Assembly: GCF_012275445.1 (NCBI RefSeq)
Contig: NZ_JAAZQK010000017.1
Span: forward strand, 1-64,000
Direction: 5' to 3'
Origin: Rhizobacter sp. SG703
GTDB lineage: Bacteria > Pseudomonadota > Gammaproteobacteria > Burkholderiales > Burkholderiaceae_C
DNA length: 64,000 nt
Part shown: positions 26,820 to 35,017 of the stretch, piece by piece
Layout: every line of letters starts with the position of its first letter
Position numbering within the stretch: position 1 is the stretch's first letter
The notes under the pieces: generated by a model
Seen by the model: only the letters and a program-made list of their open reading frames with translations
What the model was told of the DNA's origin: nothing
Database searches by the model: none
Made by a program: the position numbers and the translations under genes

Positions 26820-27508
26820 GCAGACACCTTCGGTGAAGCATCCAACTCGCCGTGCTTCATCAGGTCGAGCACCACGTCGCGCTTGTTCAGCAGGTGCTGC
26901 ACCAGCAGCTGGCGAAGCCCGTCGCCATCGCGTGCCGACAGCAGCTCGATCATGCGCTCGTGCTCGCTCATCGCGCGCGCCCACTTGGCCTCGTCGCAGT
27001 TCGAGCGGAAGCGCAGCGCCTGCAGCCGCGCGTTCACCGTGCCGTAGGTCTGCGTCAGCACCGGGTTGCGCGCCGCGGCGTTGATGTGCCGGTGGATGGT
27101 CGCGTTGATGCTGTAGTAGGTCGGCAGGTCGCGCCGGGTGTAGGCGGCCAGCATCTCGAAGTGCAGCGCGCGGATCTCGGCCAGCTCGGCGTCGGTGATG
27201 CGCTGCGCCGCCAGCTCGCCCGACAGCCCTTCGAGCCCGGCGATCACCTCGAAGGTGTCGGCGATGTCTTGCGCCGACAACTCCATCGCGACGGCGCCGC
27301 GGTTCGGCAGCAGCTCCACCAGGCCTTCGGCGGCCAGCATCTTGATCGCCTCGCGCAGCGGCGTGCGCGACACCTTCAGCTCCTCGCACAGCGCCCGCTC
27401 GTTGAGCTTGCTGCCGGGCGGGATGTGGTTCTCGACGATCAGCTGGCGCAGCCGCGTGCACACCTGCTGGTGCAGCACCTGGCGGGGGATGGAAATGATG
27501 TCGGCCAT
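26816..27508 (-). CDS. GntR family regulator, FCD (FadR) subfamily
   Basis: The 230-residue regulator has an N-terminal winged helix (IPPGSKLNERALCEELKVSRT then PLREAIKMLAAEGLVELLPN) and a C-terminal FCD all-helical domain with the metal/carboxylate site (INATIHRHINAAARN, H in MSEHERMIELL). FCD regulators such as GlcC and LldR respond to 2-hydroxy or keto acids. It is upstream of and overlaps the oxidase gene, and divergent from the aminotransferase. Two similar TTTGTATxCA sites in the divergent gap are candidate operators. Confidence 0.93.
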   Translation of the reverse strand: MADIISIPRQVLHQQVCTRLRQLIVENHIPPGSKLNERALCEELKVSRTPLREAIKMLAAEGLVELLPNRGAVAMELSAQDIADTFEVIAGLEGLSGELAAQRITDAELAEIRALHFEMLAAYTRRDLPTYYSINATIHRHINAAARNPVLTQTYGTVNARLQALRFRSNCDEAKWARAMSEHERMIELLSARDGDGLRQLLVQHLLNKRDVVLDLMKHGELDASPKVSA

Positions 27509-27522
27509 GACGGACTTTCTGG

Positions 27523-27536
27523 ATTTGTATTCATTT
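27523..27536. promoter_or_regulatory. Candidate GntR operator, gntR-proximal
   Basis: ATTTGTATTCATTT lies 15 bases upstream of gntR in an AT-rich gap. It shares TTTGTATxCA with the second site at 27599-27612. Placement near the gntR start suits autorepression. Assignment is by similarity of the two sites only. Confidence 0.4.
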
Positions 27537-27598
27537 TTTGAGCAGGTCGCTTGTGATCATACGGATGCCGTGGCAAATCACAACGATTGACAAATGAA

Positions 27599-27612
27599 TT
27601 TTGTATGCAAAA
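27599..27612. promoter_or_regulatory. Candidate GntR operator and promoter, aminotransferase-proximal
   Basis: TTTTG-TATG-CAAAA is a perfect inverted repeat with a 4-base centre. TTGACA (27588-27593), a consensus -35, lies just upstream, so the dyad falls in the expected spacer/-10 zone of a promoter for the aminotransferase gene at 27646. Binding here would block transcription. No clear -10 is seen at 17-base spacing. Confidence 0.5.
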
Positions 27613-27645
27613 CTCAGGCGCATTCGGACCTCGTCAGGAGTCGTC

Positions 27646-28887
27646 ATGATCGCGCTAGACCAGCATCCCAGCGGCCGTCATTTCCTGCAGATCCCCGGGC
27701 CCAGCCCGGTGCCGGATCGCATCCTGCGGGCGATGAGCCTGCCCACCATCGACCACCGCGGGCCGGAGTTCGGCGTGCTGGGGTTGAAGGTGCTGTCCGG
27801 CATCCAGCAGGTGTTCCGCACCCGCCACCCGGTCGTGATCTATCCGGCCTCCGGCACCGGCGCGTGGGAGGCGGCGCTGGCCAACGTGCTGAGCCCCGGC
27901 GACGCGGTGCTGATGTACGAGACCGGCCACTTCGCGAGCCTGTGGCAGAAGATGGCGCTGCGCCTCGGCCTGAAGCCGGAGTTCCTCGCGCTGCCCGGCA
28001 CCGATGCGCAGACCGGCCTGCCGAACAGCTGGCGCCACGGCGTGCAGGCCGACCTGATCGAGCAGCGCCTGCGCGCCGACGCCGGCCACCAGATCAAGGC
28101 CGTCTGCGTGGTGCACAACGAAACCTCGACCGGCGTCACCTCCGACATCGCCGCGGTGCGCCGCGCGATCGATGCCGCGAAGCACCCGGCGCTGTTGCTG
28201 GTCGACACGATTTCGGGGCTGGCCAGTGCCGACTACCGGCATGACGAGTGGGGCGTCGACGTCACCGTCAGCGGCTCGCAGAAGGGCCTGATGCTGCCGC
28301 CGGGCATCAGCTTCAACGCGGTCTCGCCGAAGGCGATCGACGCGAGCAAGAAGGCGCAGCTGCCGAAGGCCTTCTGGGCCTGGGACGAGATCATCGAGAT
28401 CAACAAGACCGGCTACTGGCCCTACACGCCGAACACCAACCTGCTGTACGGCCTGAGCGAGGCGCTCGACCTGCTGCTCGAGCAGGGGCTCGACAGCGTG
28501 TTCGCCCGCCACCAGCGCTGGGGCGAGGCGGTGCGCCGCGCGGTGCGGGCCTGGGGCCTGCCGATCCAGTGCGCCGACCCGGCGGTGTATTCGCCGGTGC
28601 TGACCGGCGTGATCACGCCCGACGGCGTCGACGCCGATGCGCTGCGCAAGCTGATCCACCAGCGCTTCGACCTGTCGCTCGGCACCGGCCTCGGCCGCGT
28701 CAAGGGCCGCATGTTCCGCATCGGCCACCTGGGCGACTGCAACGACCTGACGCTGATGGCGGCGCTGTCCGGCGTCGAGATGGGGCTGAAGCTGTCGGGC
28801 ATCGTGACCGCCGGCAGCGGCGTGCAGGCGGCAATGGACTACTTCTCGGCCCATCCGCAGGCGCCGGTGCTGAAGGCGGCGGCTTGA
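27646..28887 (+). CDS. Class V aminotransferase (serine/alanine-glyoxylate type)
   Basis: The 413-residue PLP enzyme resembles serine-glyoxylate aminotransferase. IPGPSPVPDRILRAM opens the domain, YPASGTGAWEAALANVLSPGD binds the cofactor phosphate, and Lys213 in VSGSQKGLMLPPG is the Schiff-base lysine. RMFRIGHLGD near the C-terminus holds the substrate Arg. The ATG at 27646 has AGGAG upstream. The reaction would be glyoxylate plus serine or alanine to glycine. Its divergence from a regulator and a hydroxyacid oxidase supports a glycolate-to-glycine route. Confidence 0.92.
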   Translation: MIALDQHPSGRHFLQIPGPSPVPDRILRAMSLPTIDHRGPEFGVLGLKVLSGIQQVFRTRHPVVIYPASGTGAWEAALANVLSPGDAVLMYETGHFASLWQKMALRLGLKPEFLALPGTDAQTGLPNSWRHGVQADLIEQRLRADAGHQIKAVCVVHNETSTGVTSDIAAVRRAIDAAKHPALLLVDTISGLASADYRHDEWGVDVTVSGSQKGLMLPPGISFNAVSPKAIDASKKAQLPKAFWAWDEIIEINKTGYWPYTPNTNLLYGLSEALDLLLEQGLDSVFARHQRWGEAVRRAVRAWGLPIQCADPAVYSPVLTGVITPDGVDADALRKLIHQRFDLSLGTGLGRVKGRMFRIGHLGDCNDLTLMAALSGVEMGLKLSGIVTAGSGVQAAMDYFSAHPQAPVLKAAA

Positions 28888-29008
28888 GCCGCTGACCGCC
28901 AGGTTTTTGCGGTCCGTCGCTCAGCGGACCTGTTCTCCGGGGGGCGAGGCGACGGCGTTCGCAGGCTCCTCTCATGTTCGCCGTTCAAGACATTCAGGAG
29001 AGATCACC

Positions 29009-29986
29009 ATGCAACGTCGTTCCCTATTGCAGGCCGCGGCCGGCACGGTCGCCAGCCTGGGCGCGCCCAGGCTGTTCGCGCAGGGACTGCCTTCGGGCCC
29101 GATCCGCATCATCGTCGGCTTCCCGCCCGGTGGCGGCACCGACGCGCTGGCCCGCGTGCTGGGCCAGAAGCTGGGCGTGATGTGGGGCCAGCAGGTGATC
29201 ATCGAGAACAAGGCCGGCGTGGCCGGCGTGCTGGCGGCCGACTACGTGGCGCAGCAGCCGAGCGACGGCAGCACGCTGCTGATGGCCCACATCAACAGCC
29301 ATGCGCTCGCGCCGAGCCTGCAGCCGAAGCTGAACTACAACGTCGAGCGCGATTTCGTGCCGATCATGCTGGTCGGCGTCACGCCGAACCTGCTGATTGC
29401 CGGCACGATGCAGCCGGCCGTCACGCTGAAAGACGTGGTCGCGCTGTGCAAGGCGAAGCCGGGGCAGATCAGCTTCGGGTCGGCCGGTTCGGGCTCGGCG
29501 CAGCACCTGGCGCTGGAGATGTTCAAGCTGAGCGCCAAGGTCGATGCGCTGCACATCCCGTACAAGGGCAGCGCGCCGGCGATCACCGACCTGATCGGCG
29601 GGCAGATCAACTACTGCTTCGAGACGATGACGGCGGCCACGCCGCATGTGAAGGGCGGCAAGGTGGTCGCGATCGCGCAGACGCGCACCAAGCGGGCGAA
29701 GGGTCACCCGACGGTGCCGACGATGGCCGAGTCGGGCTTTCCCGATTTCGAGGCCACGACCTGGTACGGCCTGGTCGGGCCGGGCAAGCTTCCGAAGGGC
29801 CTCGCGCAGAAGATCAACGAGGACGCCAACAAGGTGATGGCGATGCCCGACGTGCAGGAGCGGCTCGACAGCTATGGCGCCGAGGACGGCGGCGGGTCGT
29901 CGGAGAAATTCACCGCGTTCATCCACACCGAGATCGCGAAGTGGGCGAAGGTGGTCAAGGAAGGCCACGTCAAGGCAGATACCTGA
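29009..29986 (+). CDS. Bug/TctC-family periplasmic receptor (Tat-like signal)
   Basis: The 325-residue protein begins MQRRSLLQAAAGTVASLG, a twin-Arg-like signal peptide, and has the Bug fold: GPIRIIVGFPPGGGTDALARVLG, VIIENKAGVAGVLAADYVA and IPYKGSAPAITDLIGGQINY. It shares family but not close sequence identity with the Bug gene at 22593-23564. AGGAGAGATCACC precedes the ATG. No membrane partner is present. It is 121 bases downstream of the aminotransferase, so it may bind the acid precursor processed by this locus. Confidence 0.92.
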   Translation: MQRRSLLQAAAGTVASLGAPRLFAQGLPSGPIRIIVGFPPGGGTDALARVLGQKLGVMWGQQVIIENKAGVAGVLAADYVAQQPSDGSTLLMAHINSHALAPSLQPKLNYNVERDFVPIMLVGVTPNLLIAGTMQPAVTLKDVVALCKAKPGQISFGSAGSGSAQHLALEMFKLSAKVDALHIPYKGSAPAITDLIGGQINYCFETMTAATPHVKGGKVVAIAQTRTKRAKGHPTVPTMAESGFPDFEATTWYGLVGPGKLPKGLAQKINEDANKVMAMPDVQERLDSYGAEDGGGSSEKFTAFIHTEIAKWAKVVKEGHVKADT

Positions 29987-30062
29987 GCCCCCCAGTCGCT
30001 TCGCTCCTGCCCCCAAGGGGCGCCACCCAGCGGCCCGGCAAAGCCGGTTCCGCGGGCGTTGC
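29987..30062 (+). repeat. Post-stop GC-rich element, copy B
   Basis: The element starts at the base after the stop codon of the Bug gene (TGA 29984-29986): GCCCCCCAGTCGCTTCGC, ending GGCGTTGC. It differs from the reverse complement of copy A at only 3 of 76 positions. Both copies therefore have the same orientation relative to the gene they follow. It separates two convergent genes and could influence 3'-end formation. Confidence 0.85.
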
Positions 30063-30075
30063 TTGATCAACTGCC

Positions 30076-31365
30076 TCAATCGTACTGGCGCGCGTCCTCG
30101 ATCACGCGCCCGTCGTTCGGCAGGCTGCCCGGTGCGCACAGCTCGACCTCGCCGCGCAGCTTGGTCACGTCGCGGATCGCGTCGGCGATGCGGGCCGCGA
30201 GACCGTCGGCGGCTTGTGCCACCTCCACCCGCAGCGTCATCCGGTCGTTCGCCATCTCGCCGCTGACCACCAGCCGGGCCCGCGCAACCTCCGGAAAGCG
30301 CCTCGCCACCTCGGCCACCTGCGACGGGTGCACGAACATGCCGCGCACCTTGGCCGTCTGGTCCGCCCGGCCCATCCAGCCCTTGATCCGCGTGTTGGTG
30401 CGCCCGCTCGGGCAGCGGCCGGGCAGCACCGCCGACAGGTCGCCGGTGCCGAAGCGCACCAGCGGGTAGTCGGGGTTCAGCGTCGTGACGACCAGCTCGC
30501 CGACCTCGCCGTCGGGCACCGGGTCGCCGGTGCCGGGCCGCACGATCTCGACGATCACGCCTTCGTCGAGCACCAGCCCTTCGCGGGCCTCGGTCTCGTA
30601 CGCGATCAGCCCCAGGTCCGCCGTCGCATAGCACTGGTAGCCCTCGATGCCGTGGCCGCGCAGCCAGTCGCGCAGCGCCGGCGGAAAGGCCTCGCCGCTG
30701 ACCAGCGCGCGTTGCACCGGGCCGAGCGAGCCGCCGGCGTCGAGCGCCTTGTCGACCAGGATCTTCAGGAAGCTCGGCGTGCCGACGTAGCCGTGCGGCC
30801 GCAGCTCGCGCATCGCCTGCAGCTGCAGCTCGGTGTTGCCGACGCCGCCGGGGAACACGGTGCAGCCGAGCGCGAGCGCACCGCCTTCCATCATCGAGCC
30901 GGCCGGCGTCAGGTGGTAGCTGAAGCTGTTGTGCACCAGGTCGCCGGCGCGAAAGCCGGCCGCATGCAGCGCGCGGGCCACGCGCCAGGGGTCGGTGGCC
31001 TCGCCCTCCGGCTCGTAGATCGGGCCGGGCGACTGGAAGACCTTGCGCGCGCCGTTCGGGCGGCGCTGGCCGCGCCAGCCGATGGTCGAGAAGCCGCCGA
31101 AGACATCGGCGGCGACACCGCCCTCGCGCGCGGCCTGCTGGCGCGCCAGCAGTTCGCTCTTGCGCGTGACCGGCAGCGCCGCGAGCGCCGCGCGATCGGT
31201 GACGCTGCCGGCCGCGGCGCCGGCCGGCAGCGCGGCGAACGCCGGCGCATGGGCCTGCGCATGCGCCAGCAGCGCCGGCAGCGCGGCGAACAGCGCGCGC
31301 TCGCGCTCGGCCGGCGCGCGGGTTTCGAGCGCATCGAAAGGCGCGGCAAAAGGCGCACCCATCAT
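30076..31365 (-). CDS. PaaK-like AMP-forming carboxylate-CoA ligase
   Basis: The 429-residue protein belongs to the phenylacetate-CoA ligase branch of the adenylate-forming superfamily. It has RKVFQSPGPIYEPEG, the SYHLTPAGSMMEGG stretch, YQCYATADLGLIAYE, the RFGTGDLS motif and the C-terminal MGRADQTAKVRGMFVHP hinge. It should make an acyl-CoA from a free acid, but phenylacetate itself is not certain because no paa genes are here. The ATG overlaps the stop of the 97-residue gene (ATGA), so the two are coupled. Confidence 0.9.
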   Translation of the reverse strand: MMGAPFAAPFDALETRAPAERERALFAALPALLAHAQAHAPAFAALPAGAAAGSVTDRAALAALPVTRKSELLARQQAAREGGVAADVFGGFSTIGWRGQRRPNGARKVFQSPGPIYEPEGEATDPWRVARALHAAGFRAGDLVHNSFSYHLTPAGSMMEGGALALGCTVFPGGVGNTELQLQAMRELRPHGYVGTPSFLKILVDKALDAGGSLGPVQRALVSGEAFPPALRDWLRGHGIEGYQCYATADLGLIAYETEAREGLVLDEGVIVEIVRPGTGDPVPDGEVGELVVTTLNPDYPLVRFGTGDLSAVLPGRCPSGRTNTRIKGWMGRADQTAKVRGMFVHPSQVAEVARRFPEVARARLVVSGEMANDRMTLRVEVAQAADGLAARIADAIRDVTKLRGEVELCAPGSLPNDGRVIEDARQYD

Positions 31366-31655
31366 TCGTCATCCGCCCAGCGGGCCAGGCGCTTGCGCAG
31401 CTCGTCGACCAGCTTGCGCACGTCGGCGCCGCTCTTCAGCACCTGCGTGTCCCATTCCGGCGTCGTGACCGGCCGGCGCGCGATGCGGGCGGTGATCGTC
31501 GCGGCATCGTTCGCGAGCTGCAGCACCGGCTTGCCCTTCCAGTCGAACCCCGCACCTCGCTCGGCCAGCGGCTTCAGCTCGCGCAGCTGGCGCTTCAGCG
31601 TGACCAGCGTCTCGTCAGGTTTGAACGCGGGCAGCGCAAAGAAATCGTCGGACAT
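31362..31655 (-). CDS. Unrecognised 97-residue protein between livF and the PaaK-like gene
   Basis: I do not recognise this protein. It starts MSDDFFALPAFKPDETLVTLKR, is charged and mainly helical by composition, and has no signal peptide, membrane segment or cysteine. KKLVDELRKRL-like repeats near the C-terminus (VRKLVDELRKRLARWADDE, 19 residues) could form an amphipathic helix. A good GGGAGAG Shine-Dalgarno, a 14-base gap to livF and a 4-base overlap with the ligase show that it is a real operon member. Confidence 0.75.
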   Translation of the reverse strand: MSDDFFALPAFKPDETLVTLKRQLRELKPLAERGAGFDWKGKPVLQLANDAATITARIARRPVTTPEWDTQVLKSGADVRKLVDELRKRLARWADDE

Positions 31656-31669
31656 GCTCGTCTCTCCCT

Positions 31670-32581
31670 TCAGCTCAGCCAACGCTTGCGGCGCTTGTAG
31701 CTTTTCACGTCGCGGAAGCTCTTGCGCACCGCGTCGTCCTTCGCGCCGCCGGTGCCGAGGTAGAACTCCTTCACGTCCTCGTTGTCGGCCAGCGCCTGCG
31801 CCGCGCCGTCCATCACGACGCGGCCGTTCTCGAGGATGTAGCCGTGGTCGGCATAGCGCAGCGCCATCGCGGTGTTCTGCTCGGCCAGCAGGAAGGTCAC
31901 GCGCTCGCGCTGGTTCAGGTCGCGCACGATCTCGAACACCTCTTCGACGATCTGCGGTGCGAGGCCCATCGACGGCTCGTCGAGCAGCACCATCTTCGGG
32001 TTCGCCATCAGCGCGCGGCCGATCGCGCACATCTGCTGCTCGCCGCCCGAGGTGTAGGCCGCCTGCGAGCCGCGCCGCGTCTTCAGCCGCGGGAAGTAGC
32101 CGTAGACCTTCTCCAGCGTCTGCGCGACCGCGGCCTTGCCATCGCGCCGGGTGTACGCGCCGGTCATCAGGTTCTCCTCGATCGTCAGGTGCGCGAAGCA
32201 ATGCCGGCCTTCCATCACCTGCACCACGCCGCGGTTGACCATCTCGGCGGTGGACAGCGCCTCGATGCGGTCGCCGCGCAGTTCGATGCTGCCCTTGGTG
32301 ACCGCGCCGCGCTCGCCCGCCAGCAGGTTGCTGACGGCGCGCAGCGTCGTCGTCTTGCCAGCGCCATTGCCGCCGAGCAGCGCGACGATGCCGCCTTCGG
32401 GCACCTGCAGCGAGACCCCTTTCAGCACCAGGATCACGTGGTGGTAGATCACCTCGATCCCGTTGACGTTGAGGAGTGTCGACCCCCGGTCCGTCGAGTA
32501 CGCCAGACCACCCCCCGGGGGGGGCTCGCCCGCCTTCGGCCGGCCGTGCGGCGGGCTCGGCTTCGATCCAGGCTCGCTCAC
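31670..32581 (-). CDS. livF: Branched-chain amino acid-type ABC transporter ATPase LivF, with extended N-terminus
   Basis: The ATPase core is standard: GGNGAGKTTTLR (Walker A), SGGEQQMCAIGRAL (signature), MVLLDEPSMGLAP (Walker B). The only start preserving the first strand (LLNVNGIEVIYHH) is GTG at 32581, overlapping the livK stop (GTGA). This gives 303 residues instead of about 235. The extra ~40 residues, including PSPPHGRPKAGEPPPGG, are encoded by a repeat element. The C-terminus (about residues 270-303, ending RRKRWLS) is also longer and basic. The cargo of the system is probably a carboxylate or amino acid. Confidence 0.9.
   Translation of the reverse strand: MSEPGSKPSPPHGRPKAGEPPPGGGLAYSTDRGSTLLNVNGIEVIYHHVILVLKGVSLQVPEGGIVALLGGNGAGKTTTLRAVSNLLAGERGAVTKGSIELRGDRIEALSTAEMVNRGVVQVMEGRHCFAHLTIEENLMTGAYTRRDGKAAVAQTLEKVYGYFPRLKTRRGSQAAYTSGGEQQMCAIGRALMANPKMVLLDEPSMGLAPQIVEEVFEIVRDLNQRERVTFLLAEQNTAMALRYADHGYILENGRVVMDGAAQALADNEDVKEFYLGTGGAKDDAVRKSFRDVKSYKRRKRWLS
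32505..32577 (-). repeat. Post-stop GC-rich element, copy E, inside the livF 5' end
   Basis: Directly after the livK stop (minus strand) lies a GC-rich block with GCCGGCCGAAGGCGGGC and GAGCCCCCCCCGGGGGGTGG. It is of the same character as elements C and D but has diverged more. It is in frame with livF and is translated if the GTG at 32581 is used. Assignment to the family rests on location and on the C-run/G-run dyad. Confidence 0.5.
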
Positions 32582-33912
32582 GATTGGCAATCCTCGGGCG
32601 TGCGGCGCGTCAGCTTCTTCTCTCCCGCGTACTTGTCCGCCGCCGCCTTCACCATCGGCTTCAGGATCTGCTCGTCGGCCTGGTACCAGTCGGACGAGAA
32701 GTTCCACTTGCTGCCGTCCCAGGTGTGCACCCGCGTCCAGCTGGTGCCCATGTGGTCCAGGCACGAGGTGCTGACCGGCCGCATCACGCCGGCGAAGCCG
32801 AGCGCATCGAGCTTCTTCTGGTCGAGCGCCAGGTTCTCCAGCCCCCAGCGCACCTGCTCGCCGGTCATCACCTTGCCGCGGCCGTAGCGTTCCTGTGCGC
32901 GCCGCACCGCCTCGACGCCGAGCATCTGGATGATGATGCCGCGGGTGTACAGCACCGAGCCGACCTCGTCCTTCGGGCCGGCGCCCTGGCCCTTGTCGTG
33001 CACGTACTTCAGGATGTCCTGGATCACCTTCGGCTGCTGGCCCGAGGTGTTCAGCGCCAGCGCGTTGTAGCCCTTGGCCGCATCGCCGACGTCCTTCACG
33101 TCCGGTTCGGCGCCGGCCCACCAGACGCCGTACATCTTCTCGCGCGGGTAGCCGGTGGCGATCGCCTCCTTCAGAGCGGTCGAGTTCATCACGCCCCAGC
33201 CCCACAGCAGCACGTAGTCGGGCCGCTGCTGGCGCACCTGCAGCCAGGCCGACTTCTGCTCGACGCCGGGGGCCGTCACCGGGATCTTCACCAGCTCGAA
33301 GCCGTGCGTCTTCGCGCGCTCTTCCAGCAGCGGCATCGGCTCCTTGCCGAACGGCGAGTCGTGGTAGACGAGCGCGATCTTCTTGCCCTTCAGCTTGTCG
33401 AGCCCGCCTTCCTTCTTGCCGATGTGCTGGATCAGGATGTCGGCCGCCGTCCAGTACGAGCCCATCAGCGGGAAGTTCCACTTGAACACGCCGCCGTCCT
33501 GCGAGGCCGCAAGGCCGTAGCCGAGCGTGATCAGCGGGATCTTGTCGGCCGGCACCTTGTCGGTCAGCGCGAAGGTGATGCCGGTGGCCTGCGGGTCGAA
33601 CAGCGTCACGCCGGGACGGCCCTTCAGGCGTTCGTAGCATTCGACGCCGCGGTCGGTCGCGTAGCCGGTCTCGCATTCCTCGAACGTCAGCTTGACGCCG
33701 TTGATGCCGCCGTCGCGGGCATTGATCATCTTCAGGTAGTCCTGCTTGCCGTTGGCCCACGGCGTGCCGTTCGGCGCGTAGGCGCCGGTGCGGTAGACGA
33801 GCAGCGGGAAGAACTGCTCCCTGGCCTGGGCCAGCGCCGCCGGCGTGGCGAGCAGGCCGGCCCAACCCACCGCGGCGATCGCGGCAACCCGTGCGAACGA
33901 CTTGAACTCCAT
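32578..33912 (-). CDS. livK: ABC transporter periplasmic substrate-binding protein (LivK-like)
   Basis: The 444-residue protein has a signal peptide (MEFKSFARVAAIAAVGWAGL to ALAQA) and a type I periplasmic-binding fold (Peripla_BP_6): AYAPNGTPWANGKQDYLKMIN, VKLTFEECETGYATDRGVE, ALVYHDSPFGKEPM. It is longer than E. coli LivK (about 369). It belongs to a branch often found with acyl-CoA synthetases, so the ligand may not be an amino acid. It is the fourth transporter gene of the operon. Confidence 0.92.
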   Translation of the reverse strand: MEFKSFARVAAIAAVGWAGLLATPAALAQAREQFFPLLVYRTGAYAPNGTPWANGKQDYLKMINARDGGINGVKLTFEECETGYATDRGVECYERLKGRPGVTLFDPQATGITFALTDKVPADKIPLITLGYGLAASQDGGVFKWNFPLMGSYWTAADILIQHIGKKEGGLDKLKGKKIALVYHDSPFGKEPMPLLEERAKTHGFELVKIPVTAPGVEQKSAWLQVRQQRPDYVLLWGWGVMNSTALKEAIATGYPREKMYGVWWAGAEPDVKDVGDAAKGYNALALNTSGQQPKVIQDILKYVHDKGQGAGPKDEVGSVLYTRGIIIQMLGVEAVRRAQERYGRGKVMTGEQVRWGLENLALDQKKLDALGFAGVMRPVSTSCLDHMGTSWTRVHTWDGSKWNFSSDWYQADEQILKPMVKAAADKYAGEKKLTRRTPEDCQS

Positions 33913-33949
33913 GTCTGTCTCCGTTGTGGTGGTGTTGTCGAATGCAGTC

Positions 33950-35014
33950 TCAGTGCGGGAACGGCCACAGCCGCAGCTTCTCGCGCGCGGTGGACCACAG
34001 CCGTGCGAGCCCGTGCGGCTCGACGATCAGGAAGAACACGATCAGCGCGCCGAAGATCATCGACTCGAGATGCGACGCGAGCGCGGTCGACAGCGGCATG
34101 TCGAACCAGCGCGGCACCTGGTTCAGCAGCAGCGGCAGCAGGATGATGAAGGCCGCGCCGATGAAGCTGCCGCTGATCGAGCCGAGCCCGCCGATGATCA
34201 CCATGAACAGCAGCTGGAACGAGCGGTCGATGTTGAAGGCGGCCGGCTCCCACGCGCCGAGGTGGACGAAGCCCCACAGCGCGCCGGCCACGCCGACGAT
34301 GAACGAGCTGACCGCGAACGCGGTGAGCTTGGCGTACATCGGGCGGATGCCGATCACCGCGGCGGCGACGTCCATGTCGCGCATCGCCATCCATTCGCGG
34401 CCGATGCTCGCTCGCACCAGGTTCTTCGCGAGCAGCGCGAACACGCTGACGAAGGCCAGGCACAGCAGGTACTTCGACACCGGCGATTCGATCGGCAACC
34501 CGAACACGTCCAGGCCCGACACGCTGACCGAGCCGGACGACGAGTTGTTGGTGAACCAGGAGATGCGAAGGAAGGCCCAGTCGGTGAAGAACTGCGCCGC
34601 GAGCGTCGCGACCGCGAGGTACAGCCCCTTGATGCGCAGCGACGGGATGCCGAACAGCACGCCGACGCCGGTCGCGCACAGCCCGCCGAGCAGCAGCGAC
34701 GCGATCAGCGGCATGCCGGGAATGCGCACCTGGAGGTTGTAGGCCGCATAGGCGCCGACCGCCATGAAGGCGCCGGTGCCGAGCGAGATCTGGCCGCAGT
34801 AGCCGACCAGGATGTTCAGCCCGAGGGCCGCCAGCGACAGGATCAGGAACGGGATCAGGATCGCGCGGAACAGGTACTCGGGCGCGGTGAGCGGCAGCAC
34901 CACGAAGGCGACGGCCAGCAGCGCGAGCATCGCGACGCGGTCCTGCAGCACCGGGAAGAGCTGCTGGTCGGCGCGGTAGCTGGTCTTGAACTGGCCGTTT
35001 TCTCGGTACAGCAT
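33950..35014 (-). CDS. livM: ABC transporter permease LivM
   Basis: The 354-residue polytopic membrane protein matches LivM: ALGLNILVGYCGQISLGTGAFMAVGAYAAY, IPSLRIKGLYLAVATLAAQFF, and the EAA-like loop REWMAMRDMDVAAAVIGI. About ten membrane segments are expected. It pairs with LivH to form the translocation path. It starts 3 bases after the livH stop and is followed by livK after 37 bases. Confidence 0.95.
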   Translation of the reverse strand: MLYRENGQFKTSYRADQQLFPVLQDRVAMLALLAVAFVVLPLTAPEYLFRAILIPFLILSLAALGLNILVGYCGQISLGTGAFMAVGAYAAYNLQVRIPGMPLIASLLLGGLCATGVGVLFGIPSLRIKGLYLAVATLAAQFFTDWAFLRISWFTNNSSSGSVSVSGLDVFGLPIESPVSKYLLCLAFVSVFALLAKNLVRASIGREWMAMRDMDVAAAVIGIRPMYAKLTAFAVSSFIVGVAGALWGFVHLGAWEPAAFNIDRSFQLLFMVIIGGLGSISGSFIGAAFIILLPLLLNQVPRWFDMPLSTALASHLESMIFGALIVFFLIVEPHGLARLWSTAREKLRLWPFPH

Positions 35015-35017
35015 GGG

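Noticed and set aside
24075-27047. Plus-strand open frame of about 990 codons opposite the FAD oxidase
   Set aside because: Antisense to a clearly conserved enzyme with intact motifs; composition is typical of a GC shadow and it has no recognisable domain.
27592-27614. Complete consensus sigma-70 promoter for the aminotransferase
   Set aside because: TTGACA is perfect, but no acceptable -10 lies at 16-18 bases spacing; only the operator-like dyad is reported.
22511-30062. Composite transposon bounded by elements A and B
   Set aside because: The 76-base elements encode nothing, related copies occur elsewhere after stop codons, and no transposase or target-site duplication is visible; only possible inversion or repeat mobility is proposed.
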